A DNA stretch of 33,324 bases from an uncultured Ruminococcus sp. (GTDB lineage Bacteria; Bacillota; Clostridia; Oscillospirales; Ruminococcaceae): the NCBI RefSeq assembly GCF_902762735.1, contig NZ_CACWPP010000039.1:1-33324 (forward strand), given 5' to 3'. The position numbers and the translations under genes are program-made. Shown here one piece after another: positions 8,109-16,480 of this stretch. Position 1 is the stretch's first letter. Each line of letters begins with the position of its first letter. The notes under the pieces were generated by a model. That model made no database searches and was not told where the DNA came from. It saw only the letters and a program-made list of their open reading frames with translations.

Positions 8109-9911
8109 ATGAGCGAAGAAAGAATACCAAAAAGGTCAGAAGTTGCCCGCGAAAATACTTGGGCGATAGAAGATATTTTTGCCACTGATGAAGCGTGGGA
8201 GACTGCGCTGGAAGATCTGAAAAAGTTCCCTGAGAGGATAGCTTCTTTCAAGGGCAGACTGGCTGAGAGCGCTGAAACTCTGCTGGAGTATCTTAAAATG
8301 TGCGATGAGATCTCCGTTGCCTGCGATGCGCTGGGCAACTACGCACAGCGCAAGTCCGATGAGGATACAGCCGTTGCAAAGTACCAGAGTTACACAGGTC
8401 AGCTGATGAATGTGTATGTGGCGATAAATTCAGCGGGCAGTTTTGAAACTCCCGAACTTATCGCGATACCAGATGAAACGCTGGACGGCTTCTACAAGGC
8501 GAACAAAGACCTTGAACTCTACCGCCATCACCTCGACCGCATACGCCTGAAGAAAGAACACGTTTTGTCGGAAGCTGAGGAAAAACTCCTTGCCATGACA
8601 GGCGAGATGGGCAACTCTGCCGAGAATATCTACGGCATGTTTGCTGATGCTGATCTTAAATTCGATGATGCTGTTGACAAGGACGGCAAAGCGCATCAGG
8701 TAACTCACGGCAGTTATATACCGCTGGTGAAGAGTACCGACCGTGTGCTGAGAAAATCGGCTTTTGAGTCGATGTATAAAAGCTACGGCACATTCAGGAA
8801 CACCTGTGCCGCAACGCTGAATGCTCAGATAAAGGCGGTGAACTTCTATTCGCAGGCGAGAAAGTACGGCTCTTCGCTTGAGGCGGCGCTGTCTGCCAAC
8901 GAAGTTCCCACTGAGGTATACACCAACCTGATAAAGGCAGTACATGACAACATGCACTATATGTATGACTATGTGGCACTGCGCAAAAAACTGCTGGGCG
9001 TTGACGAACTGCATTACTATGACCTCTACACACCCATCGTTTCAGACTTTGAGATGAAGGTGACATTTGAAGAGGCTAAGGAAACAGTGCTGAAAGCGCT
9101 GGCACCGATGGGCGAAGAATATCTTGCTATACTGCGCGAGGGCTTTGAGAACCGCTGGATAGATGTTTACGAGAACGAGGGCAAAACAAGCGGCGCTTAT
9201 TCTGCGGGCGCAAGGGTACACCCTTATGTTCTGCTGAACCACAAGGACACCCTTGACTGCATGTTCACGCTGGCGCACGAGATGGGTCATGCGATACATT
9301 CATATCTCTCCAACAAGAACCAGCCTGTTGTATACAGCGATTATGTGATATTCGTGGCAGAAGTGGCTTCTACCTGCAACGAAGCACTGCTGATGCAGTA
9401 CCTGTTGGCGCACACTGATGACAAGAAGGAAAAGGCATATCTGATAAACTATTTCCTCGAACAGTTTCGCACAACACTTTACAGGCAGACCATGTTCGCT
9501 GAATTTGAACTGAAATGCAACGAGATATGTGCATTGGGCGACTCGCTGACTGCTGACACTCTCTGCGAGATATACGGCGAACTGAACAAGCTGTATTTCG
9601 GTGACGGCGTGGTGCTTGACGAGGATATAAAGATGGAATGGGCGAGGATACCGCACTTCTATTACGACTACTACGTTTACCAGTATGCAACAGGTTATTC
9701 TGCGGCGATAGCGCTCTCACAGAGGATACTGAAAGAGGGCGCGCCCGCTGTTAAGGACTACATTGAGGGCTTCCTCAGCGGCGGCTGTTCGACTGACCCC
9801 ATATCTCTGCTGAAGAGGGCAGGGGTGGATATGTCCACCACAAAGCCTGTCACCGATGCGCTGGCACTGTTCGGTGACCTGATAAAGCAGATGGACGAGC
9901 TGGAGGGCTGA
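8109..9911 (+). CDS. pepF: Oligoendopeptidase F (M3B zinc metallopeptidase)
   Basis: 600 residues, a normal PepF length. It cleaves short peptides in the cytoplasm. The zinc site HEMGH is at residues 390-394. The third ligand region follows about 25 residues later (AEVASTCNEALL), as in the M3 family. The N-terminal half is the helical lid domain typical of oligoendopeptidases. AAAGGAG lies seven bases before the ATG. The stop is followed after one base by the GTG start of the methyltransferase gene, so the two are likely co-translated. No signal peptide is seen. Confidence 0.95.
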   Translation: MSEERIPKRSEVARENTWAIEDIFATDEAWETALEDLKKFPERIASFKGRLAESAETLLEYLKMCDEISVACDALGNYAQRKSDEDTAVAKYQSYTGQLMNVYVAINSAGSFETPELIAIPDETLDGFYKANKDLELYRHHLDRIRLKKEHVLSEAEEKLLAMTGEMGNSAENIYGMFADADLKFDDAVDKDGKAHQVTHGSYIPLVKSTDRVLRKSAFESMYKSYGTFRNTCAATLNAQIKAVNFYSQARKYGSSLEAALSANEVPTEVYTNLIKAVHDNMHYMYDYVALRKKLLGVDELHYYDLYTPIVSDFEMKVTFEEAKETVLKALAPMGEEYLAILREGFENRWIDVYENEGKTSGAYSAGARVHPYVLLNHKDTLDCMFTLAHEMGHAIHSYLSNKNQPVVYSDYVIFVAEVASTCNEALLMQYLLAHTDDKKEKAYLINYFLEQFRTTLYRQTMFAEFELKCNEICALGDSLTADTLCEIYGELNKLYFGDGVVLDEDIKMEWARIPHFYYDYYVYQYATGYSAAIALSQRILKEGAPAVKDYIEGFLSGGCSTDPISLLKRAGVDMSTTKPVTDALALFGDLIKQMDELEG

Positions 9912-9912
9912 G

Positions 9913-10710
9913 GTGGCACACATCATCGAGGTCGATGACCTCGCCGCGCCCGAACTTGCGCCCTACACCGACACTGCCGAACTGGGCTTGAAAGCGGCGG
10001 GCATATTCGTGGCGGAAAGCCCCAAAGTCATAAGGACTGCGCTTGATGCGGGCTTTGAAGCAGTCTCACTGCTGGCAGAAAAGAAGTATGTGAGCGGTCA
10101 GGCGGCAGACATCATCGCGCGGCTGGGCGATGTGCCCGTCTACACAGCCGACAGGGAACAGCTGACGAAAATAACGGGATTTAAGCTGACACAGGGGGTG
10201 CTTTGCGCCATGAAGCGCCGCGCTATGCAGGCGTTTCCCGAAAATGCAAGGCGCATCGCGGTGCTGGAGGATATAATGAACCAGACCAACATCGGCGCAG
10301 TGTTCCGCTCGGCGGCGGCTATGGGGATCGACGGCATACTGCTGACCGACGGCTGTTCCGACCCGCTTTTCAGGCGCACTATCCGCGTCAGCATGGGGAC
10401 GGTCTTTCAGATAGCGTGGAGATATGCGGGGACTTCCGACAGCGGCTATATCGAAAAGCTGAAAGCTGACGGCTGGCTGACGGCGGCTATGGCACTGCGG
10501 GACGACACTGTGAGTATAGCGGATGATCGTCTGAAAAACGCAGAAAAGCTCGCAATAGTGCTGGGTACGGAGGGTGACGGTCTGCGGAATGAGACCATCT
10601 CAGCCTGCGACCTTACCGTAAAGATACCGATGGCACACGGCGTTGACTCGCTGAACGTTGCGGCGGCAGGCGCTGTGGCTTTCTGGGAAACAAGATGTAC
10701 TGATGAATAA
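9913..10710 (+). CDS. TrmH (SpoU) family RNA 2'-O-methyltransferase
   Basis: 265 residues with a GTG start preceded by GGAGGG, one base after the pepF stop. The C-terminal SPOUT domain (about 110-262) shows the three family motifs: motif 1 NIGAVFRSAAAMG, motif 2 VLGTEGDGL, motif 3 IPMAHGVDSLNVAAA. These form the trefoil knot that binds S-adenosylmethionine. The N-terminal 100 residues fit the substrate-binding domain of RlmB/TsnR-like members. The target nucleotide (rRNA or tRNA) cannot be told from sequence. Confidence 0.88.
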   Translation: MAHIIEVDDLAAPELAPYTDTAELGLKAAGIFVAESPKVIRTALDAGFEAVSLLAEKKYVSGQAADIIARLGDVPVYTADREQLTKITGFKLTQGVLCAMKRRAMQAFPENARRIAVLEDIMNQTNIGAVFRSAAAMGIDGILLTDGCSDPLFRRTIRVSMGTVFQIAWRYAGTSDSGYIEKLKADGWLTAAMALRDDTVSIADDRLKNAEKLAIVLGTEGDGLRNETISACDLTVKIPMAHGVDSLNVAAAGAVAFWETRCTDE

Positions 10711-10717
10711 TGATAAG

Positions 10718-10749
10718 ATCGGGGCATGGAAAAATGCTCCGATTTTTTT
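10718..10749 (+). terminator. Rho-independent terminator after pepF-trmH
   Basis: Stem ATCGGGGCAT / ATGCTCCGAT (one mismatch), six-base loop, followed by six T residues. It starts eight bases after the methyltransferase stop. Confidence 0.88.
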
Positions 10750-10750
10750 A

Positions 10751-10850
10751 TCCCAATTTGGTTGTGTATTGTTCCCCCGCCGCAGGCGGGGGAACAATAT
10801 GAAAGAACAGCCATTTTGTATCATCAGCAATACACATCAAAATTGGGAGA
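10751..10850. repeat. R2 repeat carrying an R3 hairpin
   Basis: Outer arms TCCCAATTTGGTTGTGTAT and ATACACATCAAAATTGGGA are the R2 ends. Inside lies a perfect 14-bp hairpin, ATTGTTCCCCCGCC with GGCGGGGGAACAAT around a GCA loop (10768-10798). A GAACAGCCATTTTGTATCATC block shared with the copy at 29733-29807 follows. The copy at 21901 lacks the hairpin and that block, so R3 is a nested unit. Confidence 0.8.
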
Positions 10851-10879
10851 TTTTTTTTGAGGATTTTTAGTAAAAGGTC

Positions 10880-10908
10880 TTTATTTTTTGTGAAAAATGT
10901 TGTATAAT
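10880..10908 (+). promoter_or_regulatory. Probable promoter of zapA
   Basis: Perfect TATAAT at 10903-10908 in the AT-rich gap before zapA. The best -35 at 17 bases is TTTATT, which is weak. The leader would be about 30 nt and contains the AAGGAGG site of zapA. Confidence 0.55.
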
Positions 10909-10946
10909 GTAATGTAAAGTATTTTGGTCTGCAAGGAGGTATTTTT

Positions 10947-11477
10947 ATGGCGACCTATAAGGTTTTTATAATGGGTAAGGAGTATAATCTTACCAGTGAG
11001 GATAATAAGGACTATACGGAGAAGCTGGCAGAAGCCCTCGATAAGCGCATAAGAAGCATGCGTGCAAAGTTTTCAAGCCTTTCTGTCACTGACTGTGCTG
11101 TGCTGACAGCCCTTGACTGTATGGACGAACTGGGTCAGCAGAACCGCAATATCGACAATATACGCACCCAGATAAAGGACTATGTTGACGATGCGGGCAG
11201 GGCGAGAAATCAGGCGGCTGCCGCTCAGCGTGAGATAAAGGCATTGCAGGAGAGGATAGAACAGCTGGAGAAAGAGCTGTCTGAGCGCACGAATTTCGGC
11301 TCATCAAATAATGTGGGCGAAGCTGTCAGCGCTGAGGATATTCTGAAAGGTGACATCGAAGCCGCTATCGGTGAAAGAAAAACCGTACTGACCGAGAACG
11401 TCAGCGCGGTCACAAGCGCCGCACAGAAGCCCCTGAACCTTGCAGGCGTTTATCCCGGCGGCGGGAGCAATAAGTAA
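10947..11477 (+). CDS. zapA: Cell division protein ZapA
   Basis: 176 residues with AAGGAGG seven bases before the ATG. Residues 1-100 fit ZapA: a short N-terminal beta part (YKVFIMGKEYNL) and a helix that promotes FtsZ bundling at the division ring. A coiled coil follows at about 90-120, rich in Glu, Gln, Lys and Leu. The C-terminal 60 residues are low in complexity and make the protein longer than the usual 85-110. The stop overlaps the start of the U32 gene by one base. This zapA-U32 pairing recurs in Firmicutes, to my knowledge. Confidence 0.85.
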   Translation: MATYKVFIMGKEYNLTSEDNKDYTEKLAEALDKRIRSMRAKFSSLSVTDCAVLTALDCMDELGQQNRNIDNIRTQIKDYVDDAGRARNQAAAAQREIKALQERIEQLEKELSERTNFGSSNNVGEAVSAEDILKGDIEAAIGERKTVLTENVSAVTSAAQKPLNLAGVYPGGGSNK

Positions 11478-13525
11478 TGGCTGAGATACTTGCACCCTGC
11501 GGCTCGTTTGAAGTGCTGCAGGCAGCCCTCAGGGCAGGCTGCGATGCGGTCTATCTTGGGGGCGAAGATTTTTCTGCAAGGCAGAACGCGGTGAATTTCA
11601 CCAATGAAGAGATAGAGCGGGCGGTCTATGAGTGCCACAGGCGCGGCGTTAAGCTGTACCGCACCATCAACACGGTGCTGTTCGATGAACAGCTTGAACA
11701 GTGCATGGCGGCGGTGGAACACTGCGCTAAAGTCGGCGTGGACGGCATAATAACACAGGATCTGGCGCTTACCGAGATAGCACGCCGATGCTGTCCCGAA
11801 CTGCCGATACACGCATCTACCCAGATGACGGTGCATACCGCCTGCGGGGTGGAACTGACCAAAAAACTTGGCTTCAAACGCACTGTGCTTTCCCGCGAAC
11901 TGCCGCTTGATATTATCCGCGAACTGTCAGCGCTTGGCATTGAAACTGAGGTGTTCGTGCATGGGGCGCTGTGCATGTCGGTGTCGGGGCAGTGCTATAT
12001 GAGTGCGGTGATAGGTTCGCGCAGTGCCAACAGGGGGCTTTGTGCGCAGGCTTGCCGCCTGCCGTGTAATGCGGGCGGAAGAGGGAAAGAGCGCTACGAC
12101 CTCTCGCTGAAAGATATGTCATACTGCGATGAACTGCGCGAGATAGTTGCGGCGGGGGTAAGTTCGCTGAAGATAGAGGGCAGAATGAAGCGCCCCGAAT
12201 ACGCCGCCGCTGCCGTTGACAGCTGTAAACACGCGCTGAACGGAGAGCCTTACGACCGCCGCACCCTCGAAGCGGTGTTCTCGCGGGGCGGTTTTACTGA
12301 CGGTTATCTGCACCACAAGCTGGGGGCAGATATGTTCGGCATGCGCACGGGGGAAGATGCGGCGGCAGGCGCGAAAGCATTCCCTAAGATACATGAACTT
12401 TACCGCGCTGAGGACAAGCGTTCAGCCCTTAAATTTGAACTTTTCGTCAGTGACGGCGAAGAGATAGCGCTGACTGCCGAAGATGACGATGGCAACCGTG
12501 TCACCGAGAAAGACCCTGCACCCTCAAAAGCCGAGAACCGCGCCCTTGACAGGGAACTTGCGGAAAAACAGCTTTCAAAGCTGGGCGACAGCATATACAC
12601 ATCGGCAGGGGTAGTCTGTCATATAGGTGAGGGGCTGTATGTCAGCCCGAAAGCGCTCAACGACCTGCGCCGCCGCGCGTGCAGGGATATGGACGAACTG
12701 CGTGCTAAGGTCAACGGCAGGGAAGTCGGCTTTGAAAAGGCGGATATTCTGGACTTTGAAGAGTATCACGGCGGCGGCAGGACTCTGCGGGCAAGCGTGA
12801 CAACGCTCGAACAGCTGGCGGCTGTTTCACCCGAAGATGTGGAATTTTGCGCTGTTCCGCTGAATATCGCGGTAAAGGCGGCTGAGGTCTTTCCTGCCGA
12901 AAAGCTGGCTGTCTGTCTGCCGAGATTTACTTTTGACGAAAAGTCGGTGATAAACCGTACAAAGCTGGCGCAGGCGGCAGGCATCTCCCGCATTTACGCC
13001 GCTAACCTCGCCCACGCCGAGATAGCTGAACGGCTGGGAATGACTTTCCACGCGGGGTTCGGCTTTAATCTGACCAATTCCTGTGCGCTGAATGTGGCGA
13101 AAAAGCTGGGTGCGGCTGATGCTGTTGTCAGCTTTGAACTGAGAGCCGCACAGATCGCCCGCCTGAAAAAGCCCCTGCCTGTCGGCGTTTACGCTTATGG
13201 CAGGCTTCCGCTGATGCTGACGGCTAACTGCCCCATATCGGCGGCGGTGGGATGCAAAAACTGTACAAAAAAAGTCACCGACCGCACGGGCAGAGAATTT
13301 CCTGTGCGCTGTTCGCGCAAAGAGGGCTACGTGGAGATACTCAACAGCGACACCCTCTACATGGCAGACAAGATCGGTGACTTCGGCAAAGCTGATTTCC
13401 TGATGCTGGACTTTACCGATGAAAGACCCGCACAGGTGCGCCGCATCATTGATGAATATTCCATCGGCGGACTTGACCGCCCCGACAAGATCACTCGCGG
13501 GCTTTACTATCGCGGTGTGCAGTAA
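11477..13525 (+). CDS. U32 family peptidase-like protein
   Basis: 682 residues. The N-terminal barrel begins AEILAPCGSFE. The U32 signature is complete at about 157-172 (EVFVHGALCMSVSGQC), and cysteines of CAQACRLPC follow closely. In related proteins (RlhA, TrhP) such cysteines hold a [4Fe-4S] cluster and the protein modifies RNA by hydroxylation rather than cutting protein. I therefore favour an RNA-modification role over protease activity. A further Cys group (CPISAAVGCKNC) is near residue 590. It overlaps zapA by one base and is followed by dut after ten bases, forming a zapA-U32-dut operon. Confidence 0.85.
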   Translation: MAEILAPCGSFEVLQAALRAGCDAVYLGGEDFSARQNAVNFTNEEIERAVYECHRRGVKLYRTINTVLFDEQLEQCMAAVEHCAKVGVDGIITQDLALTEIARRCCPELPIHASTQMTVHTACGVELTKKLGFKRTVLSRELPLDIIRELSALGIETEVFVHGALCMSVSGQCYMSAVIGSRSANRGLCAQACRLPCNAGGRGKERYDLSLKDMSYCDELREIVAAGVSSLKIEGRMKRPEYAAAAVDSCKHALNGEPYDRRTLEAVFSRGGFTDGYLHHKLGADMFGMRTGEDAAAGAKAFPKIHELYRAEDKRSALKFELFVSDGEEIALTAEDDDGNRVTEKDPAPSKAENRALDRELAEKQLSKLGDSIYTSAGVVCHIGEGLYVSPKALNDLRRRACRDMDELRAKVNGREVGFEKADILDFEEYHGGGRTLRASVTTLEQLAAVSPEDVEFCAVPLNIAVKAAEVFPAEKLAVCLPRFTFDEKSVINRTKLAQAAGISRIYAANLAHAEIAERLGMTFHAGFGFNLTNSCALNVAKKLGAADAVVSFELRAAQIARLKKPLPVGVYAYGRLPLMLTANCPISAAVGCKNCTKKVTDRTGREFPVRCSRKEGYVEILNSDTLYMADKIGDFGKADFLMLDFTDERPAQVRRIIDEYSIGGLDRPDKITRGLYYRGVQ

Positions 13526-13535
13526 GGAGAAAGCT

Positions 13536-13976
13536 ATGAAACTTCTATTCAAAAAACTACGTGAAAATGCGGTTATACCCGCTTACCAGACCGAATTCAG
13601 CGCAGGCATGGATCTGACTGCCTGCCTTGATGCGCCGCTGACCATCGCGGCGGGGGCGACTGAAAAAGTACCGACAGGTCTGGCGGCAGAACTTGACGGC
13701 GAGAAAAACGCCGTTCTGCTGATCTATGCACGCAGTTCACTCGCAACAAAGCTGGGACTTGCGCCCGCAAACTGCGTTGGTGTGGTGGACTGGGACTATC
13801 GCGGCGAACTGATAGTCGCACTGCACAATCATTCCGACAAGCCGCAGACCATCAATGCGGGCGAGCGCATAGCGCAGTTGGTGGTAACACCCATCTTCCG
13901 TCCCGAAGTCTGTGAAGTGACCGAACTTTCGGATACCGAACGCGGCGCGGGCGGGTTTGGTTCGACAGGCAGATAA
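13536..13976 (+). CDS. dut: dUTP diphosphatase
   Basis: 146 residues, the usual trimeric dUTPase length. All five motifs are present: AGMDLTA, ARSSLATKLG, GVVDWDYRGE (catalytic Asp), GERIAQLVV and the flexible tail RGAGGFGSTG. It hydrolyses dUTP to dUMP, keeping uracil out of DNA. The start follows GGAGAAAGCT, ten bases after the U32 stop. A longer frame reaching back to 13419 lies inside the U32 gene and is not used. Confidence 0.95.
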   Translation: MKLLFKKLRENAVIPAYQTEFSAGMDLTACLDAPLTIAAGATEKVPTGLAAELDGEKNAVLLIYARSSLATKLGLAPANCVGVVDWDYRGELIVALHNHSDKPQTINAGERIAQLVVTPIFRPEVCEVTELSDTERGAGGFGSTGR

Positions 13977-14030
13977 AACAGGGAGAACAGTCGGATTTTT
14001 TCTTCACCCGCCGAAGATAAATGCACAAAA

Positions 14031-14063
14031 AAGCGGACAGGTCAATGCCTGTCCGCTTGATTT
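14031..14063. terminator. Bidirectional terminator between dut and hypE
   Basis: Perfect 11-bp stem AAGCGGACAGG / CCTGTCCGCTT with a six-base loop. A T run follows on the plus strand (GATTTTT) and six Ts on the minus strand. It ends both the zapA-U32-dut transcript and the hyp end of the large minus-strand cluster. Confidence 0.92.
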
Positions 14064-15071
14064 TTAGCAAATTCTCGGCAGAAGTTCGCCGCCAGGCTGA
14101 GGCAGCATCGTCTGTGCGCCTATCTCGGTCTCCATAACGACTCTTCCTGCGTTGTCGGCGGTTATCTCGCCTATTATCGCCGCATTCTTAGAATACTTGC
14201 CCTCGCGCAGTTTCTCGACCAGCGCGGGCGCTTTGTCTTTCGGGGCGATTATGACAAGTCTGCCCTCACAAGCAAGGTAGAGGGGTTCAAGACCCAGCAT
14301 GCCGCAAACGCCCTTAACTGCGGGGTCTACGGGTATATCAGCCGCATTCAGGCGAACGCCAACGCCGCTCTGCTCGGCTATCTCGTAGAGGACTGTACCC
14401 ACACCGCCGCGTGTGGCATCGCGTATGGTGTGTATCTCGTTGGTGACGGTGTAAAGGCTTTCGACTGTTCCCCAGAGCGGTGCGCAGTCGCTGTCAACAT
14501 CAGCATCTATGCCGTATTCGTCACGCGCCAGCAGGATAGTACAGCCGTGTCTGCCCACGTCGCCCGTCACGATAACAGCATCACCGGGCTTTGCGTAAGT
14601 GCCTGAGGTGTCTGCATTGTCCATTATTTTTCCGATACCTGTGGTGGTTATGAATATCTTATCCACCTGACCCTTGCCTGCGACTTTAGTATCGCCTGCA
14701 ACTATCTTAACGCCGACTTCGTTGGCGGTCTTTTCCATCGAAGCCGCTATCTCTTCCAGCTTGTCAAGCGGAAAGCCTTCTTCGATGACGAAAGCGCATG
14801 TCATGTAGAGGGGCTTTGCGCCCATGCAGCTCAGGTCGTTTACTGTGCCGCAAATGCTGAGTTTACCGATGTTTCCACCGTTGAATTCAAAAGGCGAAAC
14901 GATGAAGCCGTCGGTGGACATAGCCAGTCTGCCCTCGCCCATGTTCAGCACAGCCGCATCGTCTGCGGTGAACTGCGGGTTCGAGAAGTGCGCCTTGAAT
15001 ACCCGATCTATCAGCTCGGAGGTCTGTTTTCCGCCTGCGCCGTGTGCCAGTGTTACTGTTTTTTCTGCCAT
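14064..15071 (-). CDS. hypE: Hydrogenase maturation protein HypE (cyanide-forming dehydratase)
   Basis: 335 residues, full length. HypE takes a carbamoyl group from HypF onto its C-terminal cysteine and dehydrates it with ATP to a thiocyanate, the source of the CN ligands. The C-terminus is the required Pro-Arg-Ile-Cys. The AIRS-like fold is seen from LAHGAGGK at the N-terminus through the GDTKVAGKG and RDATRGGVGT motifs. AAAGGAG lies nine bases before the ATG. It is the last gene of the cluster, 82 bases after hypD, and ends at the terminator. All residues needed for activity are visible. Confidence 0.95.
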   Translation of the reverse strand: MAEKTVTLAHGAGGKQTSELIDRVFKAHFSNPQFTADDAAVLNMGEGRLAMSTDGFIVSPFEFNGGNIGKLSICGTVNDLSCMGAKPLYMTCAFVIEEGFPLDKLEEIAASMEKTANEVGVKIVAGDTKVAGKGQVDKIFITTTGIGKIMDNADTSGTYAKPGDAVIVTGDVGRHGCTILLARDEYGIDADVDSDCAPLWGTVESLYTVTNEIHTIRDATRGGVGTVLYEIAEQSGVGVRLNAADIPVDPAVKGVCGMLGLEPLYLACEGRLVIIAPKDKAPALVEKLREGKYSKNAAIIGEITADNAGRVVMETEIGAQTMLPQPGGELLPRIC

Positions 15072-15153
15072 TTCAATTTACTCCTTTATGCTGTTGTACG
15101 ATAAAGTGTACTTTCGCTAGTGATTTGTTACTGCCGCTTTATCCATGCAGTTC

Positions 15154-16200
15154 TTATACTCCGCCGTACTGATAATAAGCCGCGCAAGCGCCCTCGTCCG
15201 ATACCATGCATGCACCGACAGGGTGTTCGGGGGTGCAGACTTTGCCGAATACCTTGCAGTCGCTTGGCTTGCATTTACCCTGCAAAACTTCTCCGCAGCG
15301 GCAGGCGGGGTTCGGCTTGCCTGTTATCTTCGGCATGCTGAATTTTTTGCGCGCATCGAACTCTGCGAACTCGTCACGCAGTTTCATGCCCGACATGGGT
15401 ATCACGCCCAGACCGCGCCATTCGGTGTCGCAGGGTTCCATCACGCGCTTTACCAGTTCACGCGCTGAGGGATTGCCCTCCGCCTTGACAACGCGGGGGT
15501 AGCAGTTTACAAAGAACGGCTCGCCCTTTTCGGCGTTCACCAGTATGACAGCCAGCGCTGTCAGCAGTTCGCTTGCGGTAAAGCCCGCAACTACACCCGA
15601 AACTCCGCGCTTTTTCAGTTCTTCGCATATCTCTGTGCCTGCTATGGCATTGACATGTCCGGGATAGAGGAAAGCATCTGCACTGCCCTCAAGGGCTTTG
15701 TAGGCGTTTGGCATGGTCTTGTTGGCGGTCAGCAGTGAGAAGTTTTTAAGCCCCTCTTTCTTTGCAGTTTCCACTGCAAGACATGCCGACGGCGTGGTGG
15801 TTTCAAAGCCCACCGCCAGAAAAACTATCTGTTCATCGGGGTTCTGCCGCGCCATTTCTACTGCGTCCAGCGGCGAGTAGACAGGTCTTACCTGCGCACC
15901 CTTAGCCCTTGCGCCCGCCAGCGGCATCTCAGTGCCGGGTACACGTATCAGGTCACCGAAAGTGGTGATGATACAGCCCTTTTCCAGCGCCAGCCAGATA
16001 GCTTCGTCGATGAAGCCCACAGGTGTCACGCATACGGGACATCCGGGACCCGATATAAGTTCAACGTTCTCGGGCAGAAGTTTTCTCAGACCCAGCCTGA
16101 ATAACTCGTGGGTGTGAGTGCCGCAGACTTCCATTATCCTCAGCGGTCTGCCCTTGTAGTTCGTGATAATGTCACGCGCTTTTTTAGCCTGTTCGTTCAT
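15154..16200 (-). CDS. hypD: Hydrogenase maturation protein HypD
   Basis: 348 residues. HypD is the [4Fe-4S] scaffold that, with HypC, holds Fe while the CN and CO ligands are attached. The family motifs are intact: EVCGTHTHE near residue 24 (the Cys thought to coordinate the Fe(CN)2CO group), GPGCPVCVTP near 51, and the C-terminal cysteine block CRCGEVL...C..FG..CTP...GACMVS that binds the cluster. Its start overlaps the hypC stop by four bases (ATGA), so the partners are translated together. Confidence 0.95.
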   Translation of the reverse strand: MNEQAKKARDIITNYKGRPLRIMEVCGTHTHELFRLGLRKLLPENVELISGPGCPVCVTPVGFIDEAIWLALEKGCIITTFGDLIRVPGTEMPLAGARAKGAQVRPVYSPLDAVEMARQNPDEQIVFLAVGFETTTPSACLAVETAKKEGLKNFSLLTANKTMPNAYKALEGSADAFLYPGHVNAIAGTEICEELKKRGVSGVVAGFTASELLTALAVILVNAEKGEPFFVNCYPRVVKAEGNPSARELVKRVMEPCDTEWRGLGVIPMSGMKLRDEFAEFDARKKFSMPKITGKPNPACRCGEVLQGKCKPSDCKVFGKVCTPEHPVGACMVSDEGACAAYYQYGGV

Positions 16201-16406
16201 AACAAATTCTCCATTACATCGTTAGCTTCGTCCTCGTCGCTCTCGGTTATCTTCGCGATGGCAACGCCTGCGTGTACCATAACGTAATCGCCGGGTTCAA
16301 GTTCTTCCAGCAGGTCGGCGCTTACCTCGCGCTTTGCACCGTTCGCATCTATCAGCGCAGTGCCGTCCTTAACACTTACTACTTTTGCAGATAAACCAAC
16401 ACACAT
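16197..16406 (-). CDS. hypC: HypC/HybG-family chaperone
   Basis: 69 residues. HypC carries the Fe(CN)2CO unit with HypD and delivers it to the target. The essential Cys2 directly after Met is present (MCVG), and the OB-fold hallmark GDYVMVHAG is at about 39-47. The tail is acidic (ESDEDEAND). Most family members read MCLAIP, so MCVGLS is a slight variant, which may matter if the client is not a standard [NiFe] hydrogenase. AAGGAGG lies upstream. The 74-base gap to hypF includes a fragment like the AGTTGGCG end of the R1/R3 repeats. Confidence 0.92.
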   Translation of the reverse strand: MCVGLSAKVVSVKDGTALIDANGAKREVSADLLEELEPGDYVMVHAGVAIAKITESDEDEANDVMENLL

Positions 16407-16480
16407 TTGAATTTCCTCCTTATTTTCCGATGTGATATTTCACAATGGTTATTGTTGATAGTTGGCGCTTTTCTTCCTTA

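Noticed and set aside
10768-10798. The R3 hairpin as an ordinary terminator
   Set aside because: No T run follows it, a proper terminator already lies just upstream at 10718-10749, and the same hairpin is found inside operon leaders.
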